DNA from: Actinomarinicola tropica
Lineage (GTDB): Bacteria; Actinomycetota; Acidimicrobiia; Acidimicrobiales; SKKL01
Length of the DNA: 64,000 nucleotides
Direction of reading: 5' to 3'
Assembly: GCF_009650215.1 (NCBI RefSeq)
Contig: NZ_CP045851.1
Coordinates: forward strand, 907,189-971,188
Part shown: one piece after another, positions 51,901-59,727 of the stretch
Layout: every line of letters begins with the position of its first letter
Numbering within the stretch: position 1 is the stretch's first letter
Notes under the pieces: model-generated
Told to the model about the DNA's origin: nothing
Database searches by the model: none
What the model saw: only the letters and a program-made list of their open reading frames with translations
Position numbers and translations under genes: made by a program

Positions 51901-52575
51901 ATGACCACCACCCACGTCGACCCCCGTGCCACGCTCGGCGAGCTCGTCAAGGAGCGCTCGACCCGGGCCCGCGTCCTCGAGCACCACGGCATCGACTACT
52001 GCTGCCACGGCCACCGACCCCTCGACGAGGCGGCGGCGGAGGCCGGGATCGACCTCGACCTGCTCGTGGCCGAGCTCGCCGGCTCCGATGCCGGCACCGG
52101 TGCCGACGACGTCGAGCGGACCCCGGTCGAGCTCGTCGACCACATCGTCGAGACGCACCACGCGTACCTCCACGAGGAGCTGCCCCTGCTCCAGGAGCTG
52201 GCGCACAAGGTCGAGTCCGTGCACGGCGTTCGCCACCCCGAGCTGGTCTCGGTCGCGGCCCTCGTGCGAGCCGTCGTCGAGGACCTCGTGCCCCACCTCG
52301 CCGAGGAGGAGACGGTCGTGTTCCCCGCGATCCGTCGTCACGTCGACGCCGGCGAGGACGTGCCCGGCGAGCTCGTCGAGCGCCTGCGCGACGACCACGA
52401 GGCCACCGGCGCCCTCCTCGGCGAGCTCCGCTCGGTCACCGACGGCTACCAGGTCCCTGGTGACGCGTGCGCCAGCTACACCTCGCTCTACGAGCGCCTC
52501 GCGGCGCTGGAGGCCGACACCTTCCGCCACATCCACCTCGAGAACAACGTGCTCTTCCCGGCGCTGTCGGGCTGA
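51901..52575 (+). CDS. RIC-family iron-sulfur cluster repair protein (ScdA/YtfE-like)
   Basis: 224 residues. The N-terminal DUF542 domain has VLEHHGIDYCCHGHRPL with the C-C-H motif; the C-terminal hemerythrin-like domain supplies HHAYLHEELPLL, HGVRHPEL, PHLAEEETVVFPAI and HIHLENNVLFPAL, giving the diiron His/Glu ligands. RIC proteins restore iron-sulfur clusters damaged by nitric oxide or peroxide and may deliver iron. Placement 111 bp after a NirK-like gene, which would generate NO, supports this role. AGGAG lies 10 nt before ATG 51901. Confidence 0.9.
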   Translation: MTTTHVDPRATLGELVKERSTRARVLEHHGIDYCCHGHRPLDEAAAEAGIDLDLLVAELAGSDAGTGADDVERTPVELVDHIVETHHAYLHEELPLLQELAHKVESVHGVRHPELVSVAALVRAVVEDLVPHLAEEETVVFPAIRRHVDAGEDVPGELVERLRDDHEATGALLGELRSVTDGYQVPGDACASYTSLYERLAALEADTFRHIHLENNVLFPALSG

Positions 52576-52584
52576 GCCCAGGTG

Positions 52585-54801
52585 TCAGGCGTCGGCCGGC
52601 TCCCGGTCCTCGATCCGAGGGCCGGGAGGACCGCGCAGCTGGTCGACGGCCGCCTTCGCCACGCCGAGCGTCGGGCCGGCGAGGATCGCGCCGACGAAGC
52701 CGAACAGCGAGCCGCCGATCAGGACGCCGAGGAGGATGAGCATCGGTGGGAGCCGCGCCGCCCGGCCGCCGATCGCCGGCTGGATCACGTGGTTCTCGAG
52801 CGTCTGGTAGCTCACGAAGGTGACGAGGGCGATCACGCCGTGCCACGGTCCCTGGCCGACGGCGAGCAGCACGAGCGGCGCGGCACCGACGAAGCCCCCC
52901 ACCTGGGGGATCACGTTCCACCAGGTGGCCCAGAGCCCGAGCACCGGCGGCAGGGGCACGCCGAGCGCGACGGCGATCAGCATGACGACGGTGCCGTTGA
53001 GCACGGCGACGAAGGCGGTGGCGGCGGCGATGTTCGACACCGTGAGGTGCGCGGCGCGCCCGAAGCGGATCGCGGCGCGACGCGACCGGGGCCGCACCCG
53101 GCGTGCGACCTCGCCGACGAGGCGCGGACCGTCGAGCAGGATCGCGATGACGAGGCTGGTGATCCACAGCGCACCGAGCAGCCCGTCGCCCGCGGCGGCC
53201 ACCGCCCGCTCGACGACGTCGGACTCCCGCAGGCGGTCCGGCAGCGCCGCGATCTCCTCCTCGAGGCGCTCCGAGACGTCGTTCGACTCGAGCAGGGGCC
53301 CGACGAGGGGCAGCGACTCGAGCGAACGGACGGCGGCGGGGGCGTCGGCGACGATCTCGTCGGCGGAGTCGGTGACCGACGGCCCGGCGAACCAGCCGAC
53401 GGCGACGACGGCACCGACCACCGAACCGAGCACCACAGCCACGGCCGCCGGACGTGGCAGGGACGTCCGGCGGGCGACCGCGCTGACCGGACGATCGAGC
53501 CCGATGGCGACGAAACCGCCGACGACCAGCCAGATGACGAAGCCCTGCGCGGCATCGAGGAGCCGCAGGGCCACCGCCACGACGAGGACGAGGGCCCCCG
53601 CCGCGGCCGCCGTCCGGCGGGACAGCTGCAGGCGCAGGACCGGACCCGCCGCCGATGCCTCGACGAGCGCCGGCTCCAGCTCGGGCAGCGAGCCGTCGTC
53701 GTCGCCCACTGGCACCACCTCGTCGACGAGGTGCTCGACGACGCCGGCGACGTCGGAGGTGTCCGGATCGAACGCCGCGGCGAGTGCGGCCACCGCGAGG
53801 AGGCCGAGGACCGCCCCCGGCAACCCCATGGCGTAGAGGCCGGCGCCGATCCCGACGAGCGTCAGGATCGGGCCCACGTGGATCGGCCGCCGCACCCAGC
53901 GCACCCCAGCGACCCGGTCGGCGATCGAGAGCAGGAGGGCCGTGGCGACGAGCAGCGGCAACGGGACGTCGCGCGCCCAGCCGACGGCGATGACCGGCGC
54001 CCAGGCGAGCGGGATGCCGAGGACGGGCAGGAGCGACGCCGCAGCGACCCAGGCGCCGAGCGCGATCGACCCGGGCAACCCGAGCGCCGCAGCCAGGCCG
54101 CCGGCGGCGAGACCGTGCGCGCCGGCGACGCCGAGGGATCGCCGCAGCCAGGCCCCACCCCGCTCCGCGGCCGCCCGCAGGGTCCGGTGGATGTCCTCGC
54201 GGATCGATGCCCGCTGGACCGTCCGGACGGCCTGCTCGACCAGCGCAGCGCCCTGCGTCAGCGAGAACGCCGCGAGCACCGCGACGAGCACCACCTGGCT
54301 GGCGCGCCCGGCGATCGCCAACGGGTCGTCGTCGCCGATCACGACCTGCGCCGCGAGCCCGTCGAGGACGCGCTCGGCCCGTTGCGCCAGGTCGACCTCG
54401 GCGGCGATCCGCGCCGTGGCGGAGTCCGGGGGGAGGGACGCGACGGCCTCGTCGATGTCCTCGGACAGCGCGTCGGCTTGGGTGTCGAGGTCCCAGGCCA
54501 CCAGCCCGAGCACGCCGATCGTGCCCGTGATGCCGACGGCGGCGAGCAGCACGATCGCGGCCCAGCGCGGCATCCAGGTGCCGAGCCGGCGCACCGCGGG
54601 GGCGAGGACGACGGCCACCGCCGCGCCGCCGAGGAGCAGCACCAGCGCCGTCCGGGCCTCGTCGAGCACGAGCAGGGCAAGCCACGTCGCCACGACGGCG
54701 GCGCCGAGCGCGGCGAGGCCGGCGATCGGCACGACGACGGTGTGCACGGGTGCCGCCGGGCCCGTCGGGAACGGCGGTCGCCCGGTAGGTTCGTCCTGCA
54801 T
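52585..54801 (-). CDS. Double AI-2E-family membrane permease
   Basis: 738 residues, about twice the usual ~360. Two tandem PF01594-like modules are visible: the first (about 30-330) with TALVLLLGGAAVAVVLAPAV and LRRSLGVAGAHGLAAGGLAAALGLPGSIALGAWVAA, the second (about 380-720) with RPAAVAVVLGSVVGAVVAVGWFAGP, HLTVSNIAAATAFVAVLNGTVVMLI and LPPMLILLGVLIGGSLFGFVGAILAGPTLG. The second module is closer to the family consensus. It probably arose by fusion after duplication. Substrate unknown. Its ATG (54801-54799) overlaps the ATG of the divergent gene by 2 nt. Confidence 0.82.
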   Translation of the reverse strand: MQDEPTGRPPFPTGPAAPVHTVVVPIAGLAALGAAVVATWLALLVLDEARTALVLLLGGAAVAVVLAPAVRRLGTWMPRWAAIVLLAAVGITGTIGVLGLVAWDLDTQADALSEDIDEAVASLPPDSATARIAAEVDLAQRAERVLDGLAAQVVIGDDDPLAIAGRASQVVLVAVLAAFSLTQGAALVEQAVRTVQRASIREDIHRTLRAAAERGGAWLRRSLGVAGAHGLAAGGLAAALGLPGSIALGAWVAAASLLPVLGIPLAWAPVIAVGWARDVPLPLLVATALLLSIADRVAGVRWVRRPIHVGPILTLVGIGAGLYAMGLPGAVLGLLAVAALAAAFDPDTSDVAGVVEHLVDEVVPVGDDDGSLPELEPALVEASAAGPVLRLQLSRRTAAAAGALVLVVAVALRLLDAAQGFVIWLVVGGFVAIGLDRPVSAVARRTSLPRPAAVAVVLGSVVGAVVAVGWFAGPSVTDSADEIVADAPAAVRSLESLPLVGPLLESNDVSERLEEEIAALPDRLRESDVVERAVAAAGDGLLGALWITSLVIAILLDGPRLVGEVARRVRPRSRRAAIRFGRAAHLTVSNIAAATAFVAVLNGTVVMLIAVALGVPLPPVLGLWATWWNVIPQVGGFVGAAPLVLLAVGQGPWHGVIALVTFVSYQTLENHVIQPAIGGRAARLPPMLILLGVLIGGSLFGFVGAILAGPTLGVAKAAVDQLRGPPGPRIEDREPADA
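54786..54791 (+). promoter_or_regulatory. Leaderless -10 box before MBL-fold gene
   Basis: TAGGTT ends 8 nt before ATG 54800 and lies inside the first codons of the divergent permease gene. No Shine-Dalgarno sequence. Confidence 0.4.
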
Positions 54802-55633
54802 GTCCGGTGCCACCGATCCGTCCCTCGATCTCCTCGCGCCCGGCGTCCACGCCTGGTTGGCGACGCAACCTTCGCACGGCCGCACCAACGCCGGGGTGGT
54901 GGTCGACGCCGACGGCGTGACGGTGATCGACACGCTGATGGTCGCCGCCCAGTGGGAGCCGTTCGCCCAGGCGGTCGAGGCCCTCGGCATGCCGATCCGG
55001 CGGCTGGTCCTCACCTCCAGCCACATCGAGTTCAGCGGCGGCACCGCACGCTTCCGGCTCCCCGGCGTCTACGGCAGCGCGGCGGCGAGCGCCGCCCTCG
55101 ACCAGCCGGCGAACCCCGAGGTGTTCCGGCGGCTGTTCCCCGAGCACGCCCCGCAGCTCGGCGACGACCTGCGCACCCGTCCGGTCACCCATGTGGTCAC
55201 CGAGCCGGCCCACGTGTCCGATGCGGCGATCGCGGTGCCCCTCCGGGGCCAGATGCTCGAGAACCTGGTCGTGGTCGTCCCCGGCGCCGACATCGCCTTC
55301 GGCGGTGCGCTGTGCGCCTTCGGCGTGACCCCCGCGGCCTACGACGGTGACCCCGCCGCCTGGGCCGACGCCCTCGACGACGTCGTCGAGCTGGCCCCGA
55401 TCATCGTGCCGGGCCACGGCCCGATCGGTGGGGAGGAGGAGGTCCGCGCCCTCCAGGCGTACCTGCGCGCGTGCGTCGCCGCGGAGGGCGACGTCGCGGC
55501 GCTCGAGGACGGTCCCTGGTCGGAGTGGCCCGGCCGGGAGTGGGACGTGGTCAACGTCGAGCGGGCGGCGCTGCTCGCCGAGGGCGACCCGTCGCCGCCC
55601 CCCACCCTGCTCGCCCGCCTCGGCTTGACGTAG
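54800..55633 (+). CDS. Metallo-beta-lactamase-fold protein with degenerate metal motif
   Basis: 277 residues. The overall layout is MBL: GVHAWLATQPSHGRTNAGVVVDADGVTVIDTLMV, then the strand that should end THxHxDHxGG reads LVLTSSHIEFSGGTARFRL. Only one His of the motif is kept; Asp is replaced by Glu and the following His by Phe. PGHGPIGGEEE keeps the later His. The metal site is thus probably lost or remodelled. Start ATG 54800 is leaderless (TAGGTT at 54786). Function unknown. Confidence 0.72.
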   Translation: MSGATDPSLDLLAPGVHAWLATQPSHGRTNAGVVVDADGVTVIDTLMVAAQWEPFAQAVEALGMPIRRLVLTSSHIEFSGGTARFRLPGVYGSAAASAALDQPANPEVFRRLFPEHAPQLGDDLRTRPVTHVVTEPAHVSDAAIAVPLRGQMLENLVVVVPGADIAFGGALCAFGVTPAAYDGDPAAWADALDDVVELAPIIVPGHGPIGGEEEVRALQAYLRACVAAEGDVAALEDGPWSEWPGREWDVVNVERAALLAEGDPSPPPTLLARLGLT

Positions 55634-55657
55634 GGACGCTCGGGTAGGGCGCGGCGC

Positions 55658-55813
55658 ATGAGCGATCCCCAGCGCCCCACGCACGACCGCGACCTCCCGG
55701 AGTCGATGGAGGAGGACGAGCTCACGCGCCGACCGGGGGAGGACCAGATGCCCTCCGATCCCGACGTGCAGGCCGAACGCCCCCTCGACGACATCGGCGA
55801 CACCGACGGCTGA
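55658..55813 (+). CDS. Small acidic protein of unknown function
   Basis: 51 residues, too short for most gene finders. Composition is very acidic (PESMEEDELTRRPGEDQMPSDPD), with no hydrophobic segment, so it is soluble and probably disordered. The ATG at 55658 follows TAGGGC (55645-55650) by 7 nt and has no Shine-Dalgarno sequence. It lies between the MBL-like gene and the two-component promoter. No family recognised. The reading frame has consistent GC-rich codon bias, which supports but does not prove coding. Confidence 0.45.
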   Translation: MSDPQRPTHDRDLPESMEEDELTRRPGEDQMPSDPDVQAERPLDDIGDTDG

Positions 55814-55819
55814 CCCTCC

Positions 55820-55851
55820 TCGATGAGAGGATCCTCATCGTCCTCTCATCG
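55820..55851 (+). promoter_or_regulatory. Response-regulator box A (11-bp-phased repeats)
   Basis: GATGAGAGGA starts at 55822; CCTCA follows at 55833 and TCTCA at 55844, each spaced 11 bp. The arms also form a GATGAGAGGA/TCCTCTCATC palindrome. It lies 35 bp before the start of the first gene of the two-component operon. Direct repeats spaced by one helical turn are typical of OmpR-family response regulators. Confidence 0.6.
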
Positions 55852-55885
55852 GATAGCGGCCCGGAGCGGGCACGCTGGTGCCGCC

Positions 55886-56239
55886 ATGGCCCCCGCTCGC
55901 TCCTCCGGTCCCTCGCCGCTCGTCGTCGCCCTCGTGGCGTTCGTCGTCGCCGCGCTGGTCGCCGTCGGGGCTGCCTCGGTGGTCGGGCGGCTCACCGCCG
56001 ACGACCGTCCCCACGTGGAGCCGATCGAGCTGACGACCTCGACGACGTCGACCACGCTGCTCGGCGAGCCGGGGTCGGCGGACACCGGCGGCGAGCCCAC
56101 GACCCCCGAGACGACCGTCGCGCCGGCGCCCACCACCCCGCCTCCGGCCCCGCCGCCCGTCGCGCCGCCGCCCGCGTCCCACGACGGCGACGACGACGAC
56201 GACGACGATGACGACGACGACGGGGACGACGATGACTGA
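55886..56239 (+). CDS. Membrane-anchored Thr/Pro-rich protein with poly-Asp tail
   Basis: 117 residues: a basic N-terminus, one hydrophobic helix (PLVVALVAFVVAALVAVGAASVV, residues 12-34), then a long low-complexity region (TTSTTSTTL, PTTPPPAPPPVAPPP) and a C-terminal Asp run (a run of GAC codons, 56187-56231). A single-span protein with an extracytoplasmic disordered tail; no enzymatic features. The 3' end overlaps the sensor-kinase start (ATG 56232) by 8 bp, so the two are co-translated, suggesting an accessory role in the sensing system, perhaps cation binding by the Asp tail (inference). Confidence 0.65.
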   Translation: MAPARSSGPSPLVVALVAFVVAALVAVGAASVVGRLTADDRPHVEPIELTTSTTSTTLLGEPGSADTGGEPTTPETTVAPAPTTPPPAPPPVAPPPASHDGDDDDDDDDDDDGDDDD

Positions 56240-57677
56240 GGGGCGGGTCCGGCGTCGCGACTCGATCCGCACCCGCGTCCTCGTCGGGGCCATCACGCTG
56301 CTGCTGCTCGCCCTCGGCGGCAGCGTCCTCGCCATCCGCCAGACCCTCCTGACTCGGGTCGACGAGTCGATCGAGCGCGAGCTGGCCCAGGAGGTCGAGG
56401 AGCTCCGAGCCCTCGCCGGCGGCACCGACCCCGCCACAGGCGAGCCCTTCGCCGAGGACGTCGAGGCGATCTTCCGGGCGTTCATGGAGCGCAACGTCCC
56501 GGCGCGGGACGAGGCCTTCTACGCGTTCGTCGACGGGGTCCCCACGTTGCGCTCCTTCGACGCGCCCCGGGAGCCGGCGGTCGACGTCGACCTGGTCGAG
56601 CGGTGGACGTCGTCGTCCACGCCGGTGCGCGCGGACGTCACGACGGCCGCGGGCAACGCACGGAGCCTGGCGGTCCCCGTCCTCGACGGGGCGGGGGAGG
56701 TGCGGGGGACCTTCGTCGTCGTGGTCTTCCCGGCGGCCGAGCTGGCGGAGGTCGACGAGATCGTCCGGGCGGTGGCGACCCTCGCCCTCGTCGCCCTCGT
56801 CGTCGCCTCGGTCGGGGCGCTCGGCGTCGCCGGTCGCATCGTGCGACCGATCGAGCAGCTCACCGACGCCACCCAGGCGATCGACGCCGGCGACCTGACC
56901 CGACGCATCCCCGTCGACGGGCGCGACGAGGTCGCCCAGCTGGCCCGCACGTTCAACGGCATGCTCGACCGCCTCGACGCCGCCTTCCGCTCCCAGCGGG
57001 CCTTCCTCGACGACGTCGCCCACGAGCTGCGGACCCCGATCACGATCGCCCGCGGCCACCTCGAGCTGCTTGGCAGCGACGACGACCCGGCCCAGCGGGC
57101 CGAGACGGTCGAGGTCGTCACCGAGGAGCTCGACCGGATGAGCCGCTACGTCGACGACCTGCTCGTCGTCGCGAAGTCGGCCCGGCCCGACTTCCTGGTG
57201 CTCGGGGTGGTCGACGTGGGGGAGGTGCTCGACGACGTGGTGGCCCGTGCCGTCGCGCTCGGCCCCCGGCGGTGGGTGCGCGGCGACGGGCCGTCGCCGG
57301 GCGAGGAGCTCGTCGTCGGCGACGAGGGCCGCATCGTCCAGGCGCTCCTCGCCCTCGTCACCAACGCGGTCCAGCACACCTCTGACGACGACCGCATCGA
57401 GATCGGCGCCCGCCGCCTCGGCGCCGACCTGCGCTTCTACGTCGCCGACACCGGGACCGGCGTCGACCCGGAGGAGAGCGAGCGCCTCTTCACCCGGTTC
57501 TCGCGCGGCGCGGCGAGCAGCGCGCAGCGGCCCGAGGGCTCGGGTCTCGGGCTCGCCATCGTCTCCGCCATCGCCCAGGCCCACCGCGGCACCGTCGGCG
57601 TCGAGGAGACGCCGGGCGGCGGGGCCACGTTCCACGTCGACCTGCCGCTGCCGACCGCCCAGGAGGAGGATCTGTGA
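56232..57677 (+). CDS. Sensor histidine kinase (HAMP, HisKA, HATPase)
   Basis: 481 residues. A first hydrophobic helix at about 17-36, an extracytoplasmic sensor segment of about 140 residues rich in acidic residues, a second helix near 185-205, a HAMP linker (RIVRPIEQLTDATQAIDAGDLTRRI), HisKA with His264 in FLDDVAHELRTP, and HATPase motifs (ALVTNAVQHT N-box, DTGTGVDPEE G1, GSGLGLAIV G2). It phosphorylates the response regulator encoded downstream. ATG 56232 overlaps the small membrane gene. The signal is unknown. Confidence 0.92.
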   Translation: MTEGRVRRRDSIRTRVLVGAITLLLLALGGSVLAIRQTLLTRVDESIERELAQEVEELRALAGGTDPATGEPFAEDVEAIFRAFMERNVPARDEAFYAFVDGVPTLRSFDAPREPAVDVDLVERWTSSSTPVRADVTTAAGNARSLAVPVLDGAGEVRGTFVVVVFPAAELAEVDEIVRAVATLALVALVVASVGALGVAGRIVRPIEQLTDATQAIDAGDLTRRIPVDGRDEVAQLARTFNGMLDRLDAAFRSQRAFLDDVAHELRTPITIARGHLELLGSDDDPAQRAETVEVVTEELDRMSRYVDDLLVVAKSARPDFLVLGVVDVGEVLDDVVARAVALGPRRWVRGDGPSPGEELVVGDEGRIVQALLALVTNAVQHTSDDDRIEIGARRLGADLRFYVADTGTGVDPEESERLFTRFSRGAASSAQRPEGSGLGLAIVSAIAQAHRGTVGVEETPGGGATFHVDLPLPTAQEEDL

Positions 57678-58336
57678 GCCGGATACTGATCGCCGAGGAC
57701 GAGGAGCGCATCGTCTCCTTCCTCGAGAAGGGCCTCCGTGCCGCCGGCTACACCACGATGGCCGTCGGCGACGGCGTCGACGCCGTCGCCCTCGCGCGCG
57801 ACGAGAGCTTCGACCTCCTCGTGCTCGACCTCGGCCTGCCGGGCATCGACGGGCAGGACGTGCTCCGGCGCATCCGCGCGCGGGGCGAGCGCATGCCGGT
57901 GATCATCCTCACGGCCCGGACCGGCGTGGAGGACACCGTCGCCGGGCTCGAGGGCGGTGCCGACGACTACGTCCCCAAGCCGTTCCGGTTCGAGGAGCTG
58001 CTGGCCCGCATCCGGGTGCGGCTCCGGGACACCGGCACCGACGAGGTCACGGTGCTGCGTGCCGGCGACGTCGTGCTCGACGTGCGCACCCGGCGGGCCC
58101 AGGTGGGGGAGCGCAACGTCGAGCTGACCGCACGGGAGTTCGCGCTCCTCGAGACCCTGATGCGCCACGCCGGCCAGGTCATGAGCCGTGAGCAGCTCCT
58201 CAGCCACGTGTGGGGCTACGACTTCGACCCCGGCTCCAACGTGGTCGACGTCTACGTCCGCTACCTGCGCAAGAAGCTCGGCGCGGACACGATCGAGACC
58301 GTCCGGGGGATGGGGTACCGGCTCGCCGGAGCCTGA
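57674..58336 (+). CDS. OmpR/PhoB-family response regulator
   Basis: 220 residues. Receiver domain: acidic pair ED at 9-10 (IAEDEERIV), phosphoacceptor Asp52 in VLDLGLPG, Thr in ILTART and Lys in YVPKPF. The C-terminal winged helix (VELTAREFALLETLMRHAGQVMSREQLLSHVWGYDFDPGSNVVDVYVRYLRKKLG) is the OmpR type. GTG 57674 overlaps the kinase stop (GTGA) with AGGAGGAGG upstream. Probable binding sites are the three phased boxes at 55820, 58355 and 59622. Confidence 0.93.
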   Translation: MSRILIAEDEERIVSFLEKGLRAAGYTTMAVGDGVDAVALARDESFDLLVLDLGLPGIDGQDVLRRIRARGERMPVIILTARTGVEDTVAGLEGGADDYVPKPFRFEELLARIRVRLRDTGTDEVTVLRAGDVVLDVRTRRAQVGERNVELTAREFALLETLMRHAGQVMSREQLLSHVWGYDFDPGSNVVDVYVRYLRKKLGADTIETVRGMGYRLAGA

Positions 58337-58354
58337 CGGGCCCGCGGGCCCGAA

Positions 58355-58381
58355 GATGAGGATCTTCTCCTCCGGGTCTCA
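58355..58381 (+). promoter_or_regulatory. Response-regulator box C
   Basis: GATGAG at 58355, TCTCC at 58366 and TCTCA at 58377: the same 11-bp spacing as boxes A and B. It lies 34 bp before GTG 58416, the chosen start of the next gene. Confidence 0.5.
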
Positions 58382-58415
58382 CGGACCTCCCATCGACGCG
58401 CCCGATGCTCGGCTC

Positions 58416-59651
58416 GTGGACGTCGACGATGCGCTCCTGCCCGCTGCTCCCCACCTGACCGGCCCGGGGGCCCGCGCGGTCCTGGCCCCGGTCGTCGAGG
58501 CGCACGGGGGCGAGCTCGTCGACGTGCGCCCCGGTCAGGTGCTCTACCGGCCGGGGCGGGACGTGATCGTCAGCTACGGCGCCCGGATCCGCTGGCCGTC
58601 CGGCCTCTCCGAGGAGACCCTGCTGGCCGGCACGACGCGGACCGGCGCGCCGACGGGCACCGTGCCGGTCCGGGCCGACGGCATGGAGGTCGGCGTCTGG
58701 CGCTACCCGTTCGACCCCGAGCTGCCCGGCCTGGCCCACGCCACCCTGGCCGCACCCGTCGCCCGCCTGCTCGGCCGCGACGCCGCCGACGTCCACCTCC
58801 AGGTGCGGGCGTTCCGCCCGGGCAAGCGCGCCGTCGTCCACGCCCGGTGGCCGGGGGGCGAGGCGTACGTGAAGGTGCTCCCGCCCCGACGGACAGGCGC
58901 GATCGTGGCCCGGCACGACGCCCTCCTCGCGTTCGGGCTGCCGGTCCCGGCTGTCCTCGGCGCCGACGAGGCACGGGGGCTCGTCGCCCTCGCCGCCCTC
59001 CCCGGCGCCGACCTGCGCGAGCGACTCGTGCGCGGCGACGGGCCGGTCCCCGCGGGCCAGGAGGTGCTCGCCCTCGTCGACGACGTGGCGCGTGCCCACG
59101 TGCCACCACCGGACCGCGACCGTGCCGGGCTGCTCGACGGCGCCGCGCACCACGCGGCGCTCGTGCGGCGCGTGCGGCCCGAATCCTCCGGGGCGCTCGA
59201 CGAGGTGCTCGGTCGCCTCGCCGCTGCACCCCGGCCGGTCGAGCTCACCACCGTCCACGGTGACCTCCACGAGGCGCAGATCCGCGTCGACGACGCCGGG
59301 CACGTCATCGGCGTGCTCGACGTCGACGACGTCGGTCCCGGGGACCCGGCCGACGACCCCGCCCGAGCCGTCGCCCACCTGGTCGCCCTCGGCCTCACGC
59401 ACCCGCCGAGCGCCGGACGCTGCCGCGCCCTGGCCGCCGAGCTCCACGCCGGCGCGGTGCGACGCCACGGCCCGGACGTCGTCGATCCGCGCGTGGCCGC
59501 GGCCCTCGTCGGCCTGGCGACCGGCCCGTTCCGTGCGCAGGACCAGGACTGGCCCCAGGGGACCGACCGGCTCGTCCACCTCGCGCTCGCCTGGTCGCGG
59601 GGCAGCGCCACCGGTGGCCTCGATGAGAGGACCCTCAGGTCGGCCTCATGA
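58416..59651 (+). CDS. Phosphotransferase (aminoglycoside/hydroxyurea-kinase-like) family protein
   Basis: 411 residues from GTG 58416. The C-terminal half has the kinase-fold catalytic region TTVHGDLHEAQIRVDDAGHVIGVLDVDDVGPGDPADD: the HGDLHxxQ motif with catalytic Asp and the second metal Asp in DVDD. The N-terminal part (VLYRPGRDVIVSYGARIRW and LQVRAFRPGKRAVVHARWPGG) is like the ATP-binding lobe. Substrate unknown; many such genes are small-molecule kinases. ATG 58356 is an in-frame alternative but would include box C, so the GTG is preferred. The 3' end contains box B for the next gene. Confidence 0.78.
   Translation: MDVDDALLPAAPHLTGPGARAVLAPVVEAHGGELVDVRPGQVLYRPGRDVIVSYGARIRWPSGLSEETLLAGTTRTGAPTGTVPVRADGMEVGVWRYPFDPELPGLAHATLAAPVARLLGRDAADVHLQVRAFRPGKRAVVHARWPGGEAYVKVLPPRRTGAIVARHDALLAFGLPVPAVLGADEARGLVALAALPGADLRERLVRGDGPVPAGQEVLALVDDVARAHVPPPDRDRAGLLDGAAHHAALVRRVRPESSGALDEVLGRLAAAPRPVELTTVHGDLHEAQIRVDDAGHVIGVLDVDDVGPGDPADDPARAVAHLVALGLTHPPSAGRCRALAAELHAGAVRRHGPDVVDPRVAAALVGLATGPFRAQDQDWPQGTDRLVHLALAWSRGSATGGLDERTLRSAS
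59622..59648 (+). promoter_or_regulatory. Response-regulator box B
   Basis: GATGAGAGGA at 59622, CCTCA at 59633 and CCTCA at 59644, again with 11-bp steps. It lies in the last codons of the phosphotransferase gene, 79 bp before the next ATG. The first 10 bp are identical to box A. Confidence 0.55.
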
Positions 59652-59727
59652 CCTCCCCATCCCCCGATGGGACAACGGACCCAGCGGTGGAGGACACCGC
59701 ACACCCAGCCCAAGGAGAACGACACCG

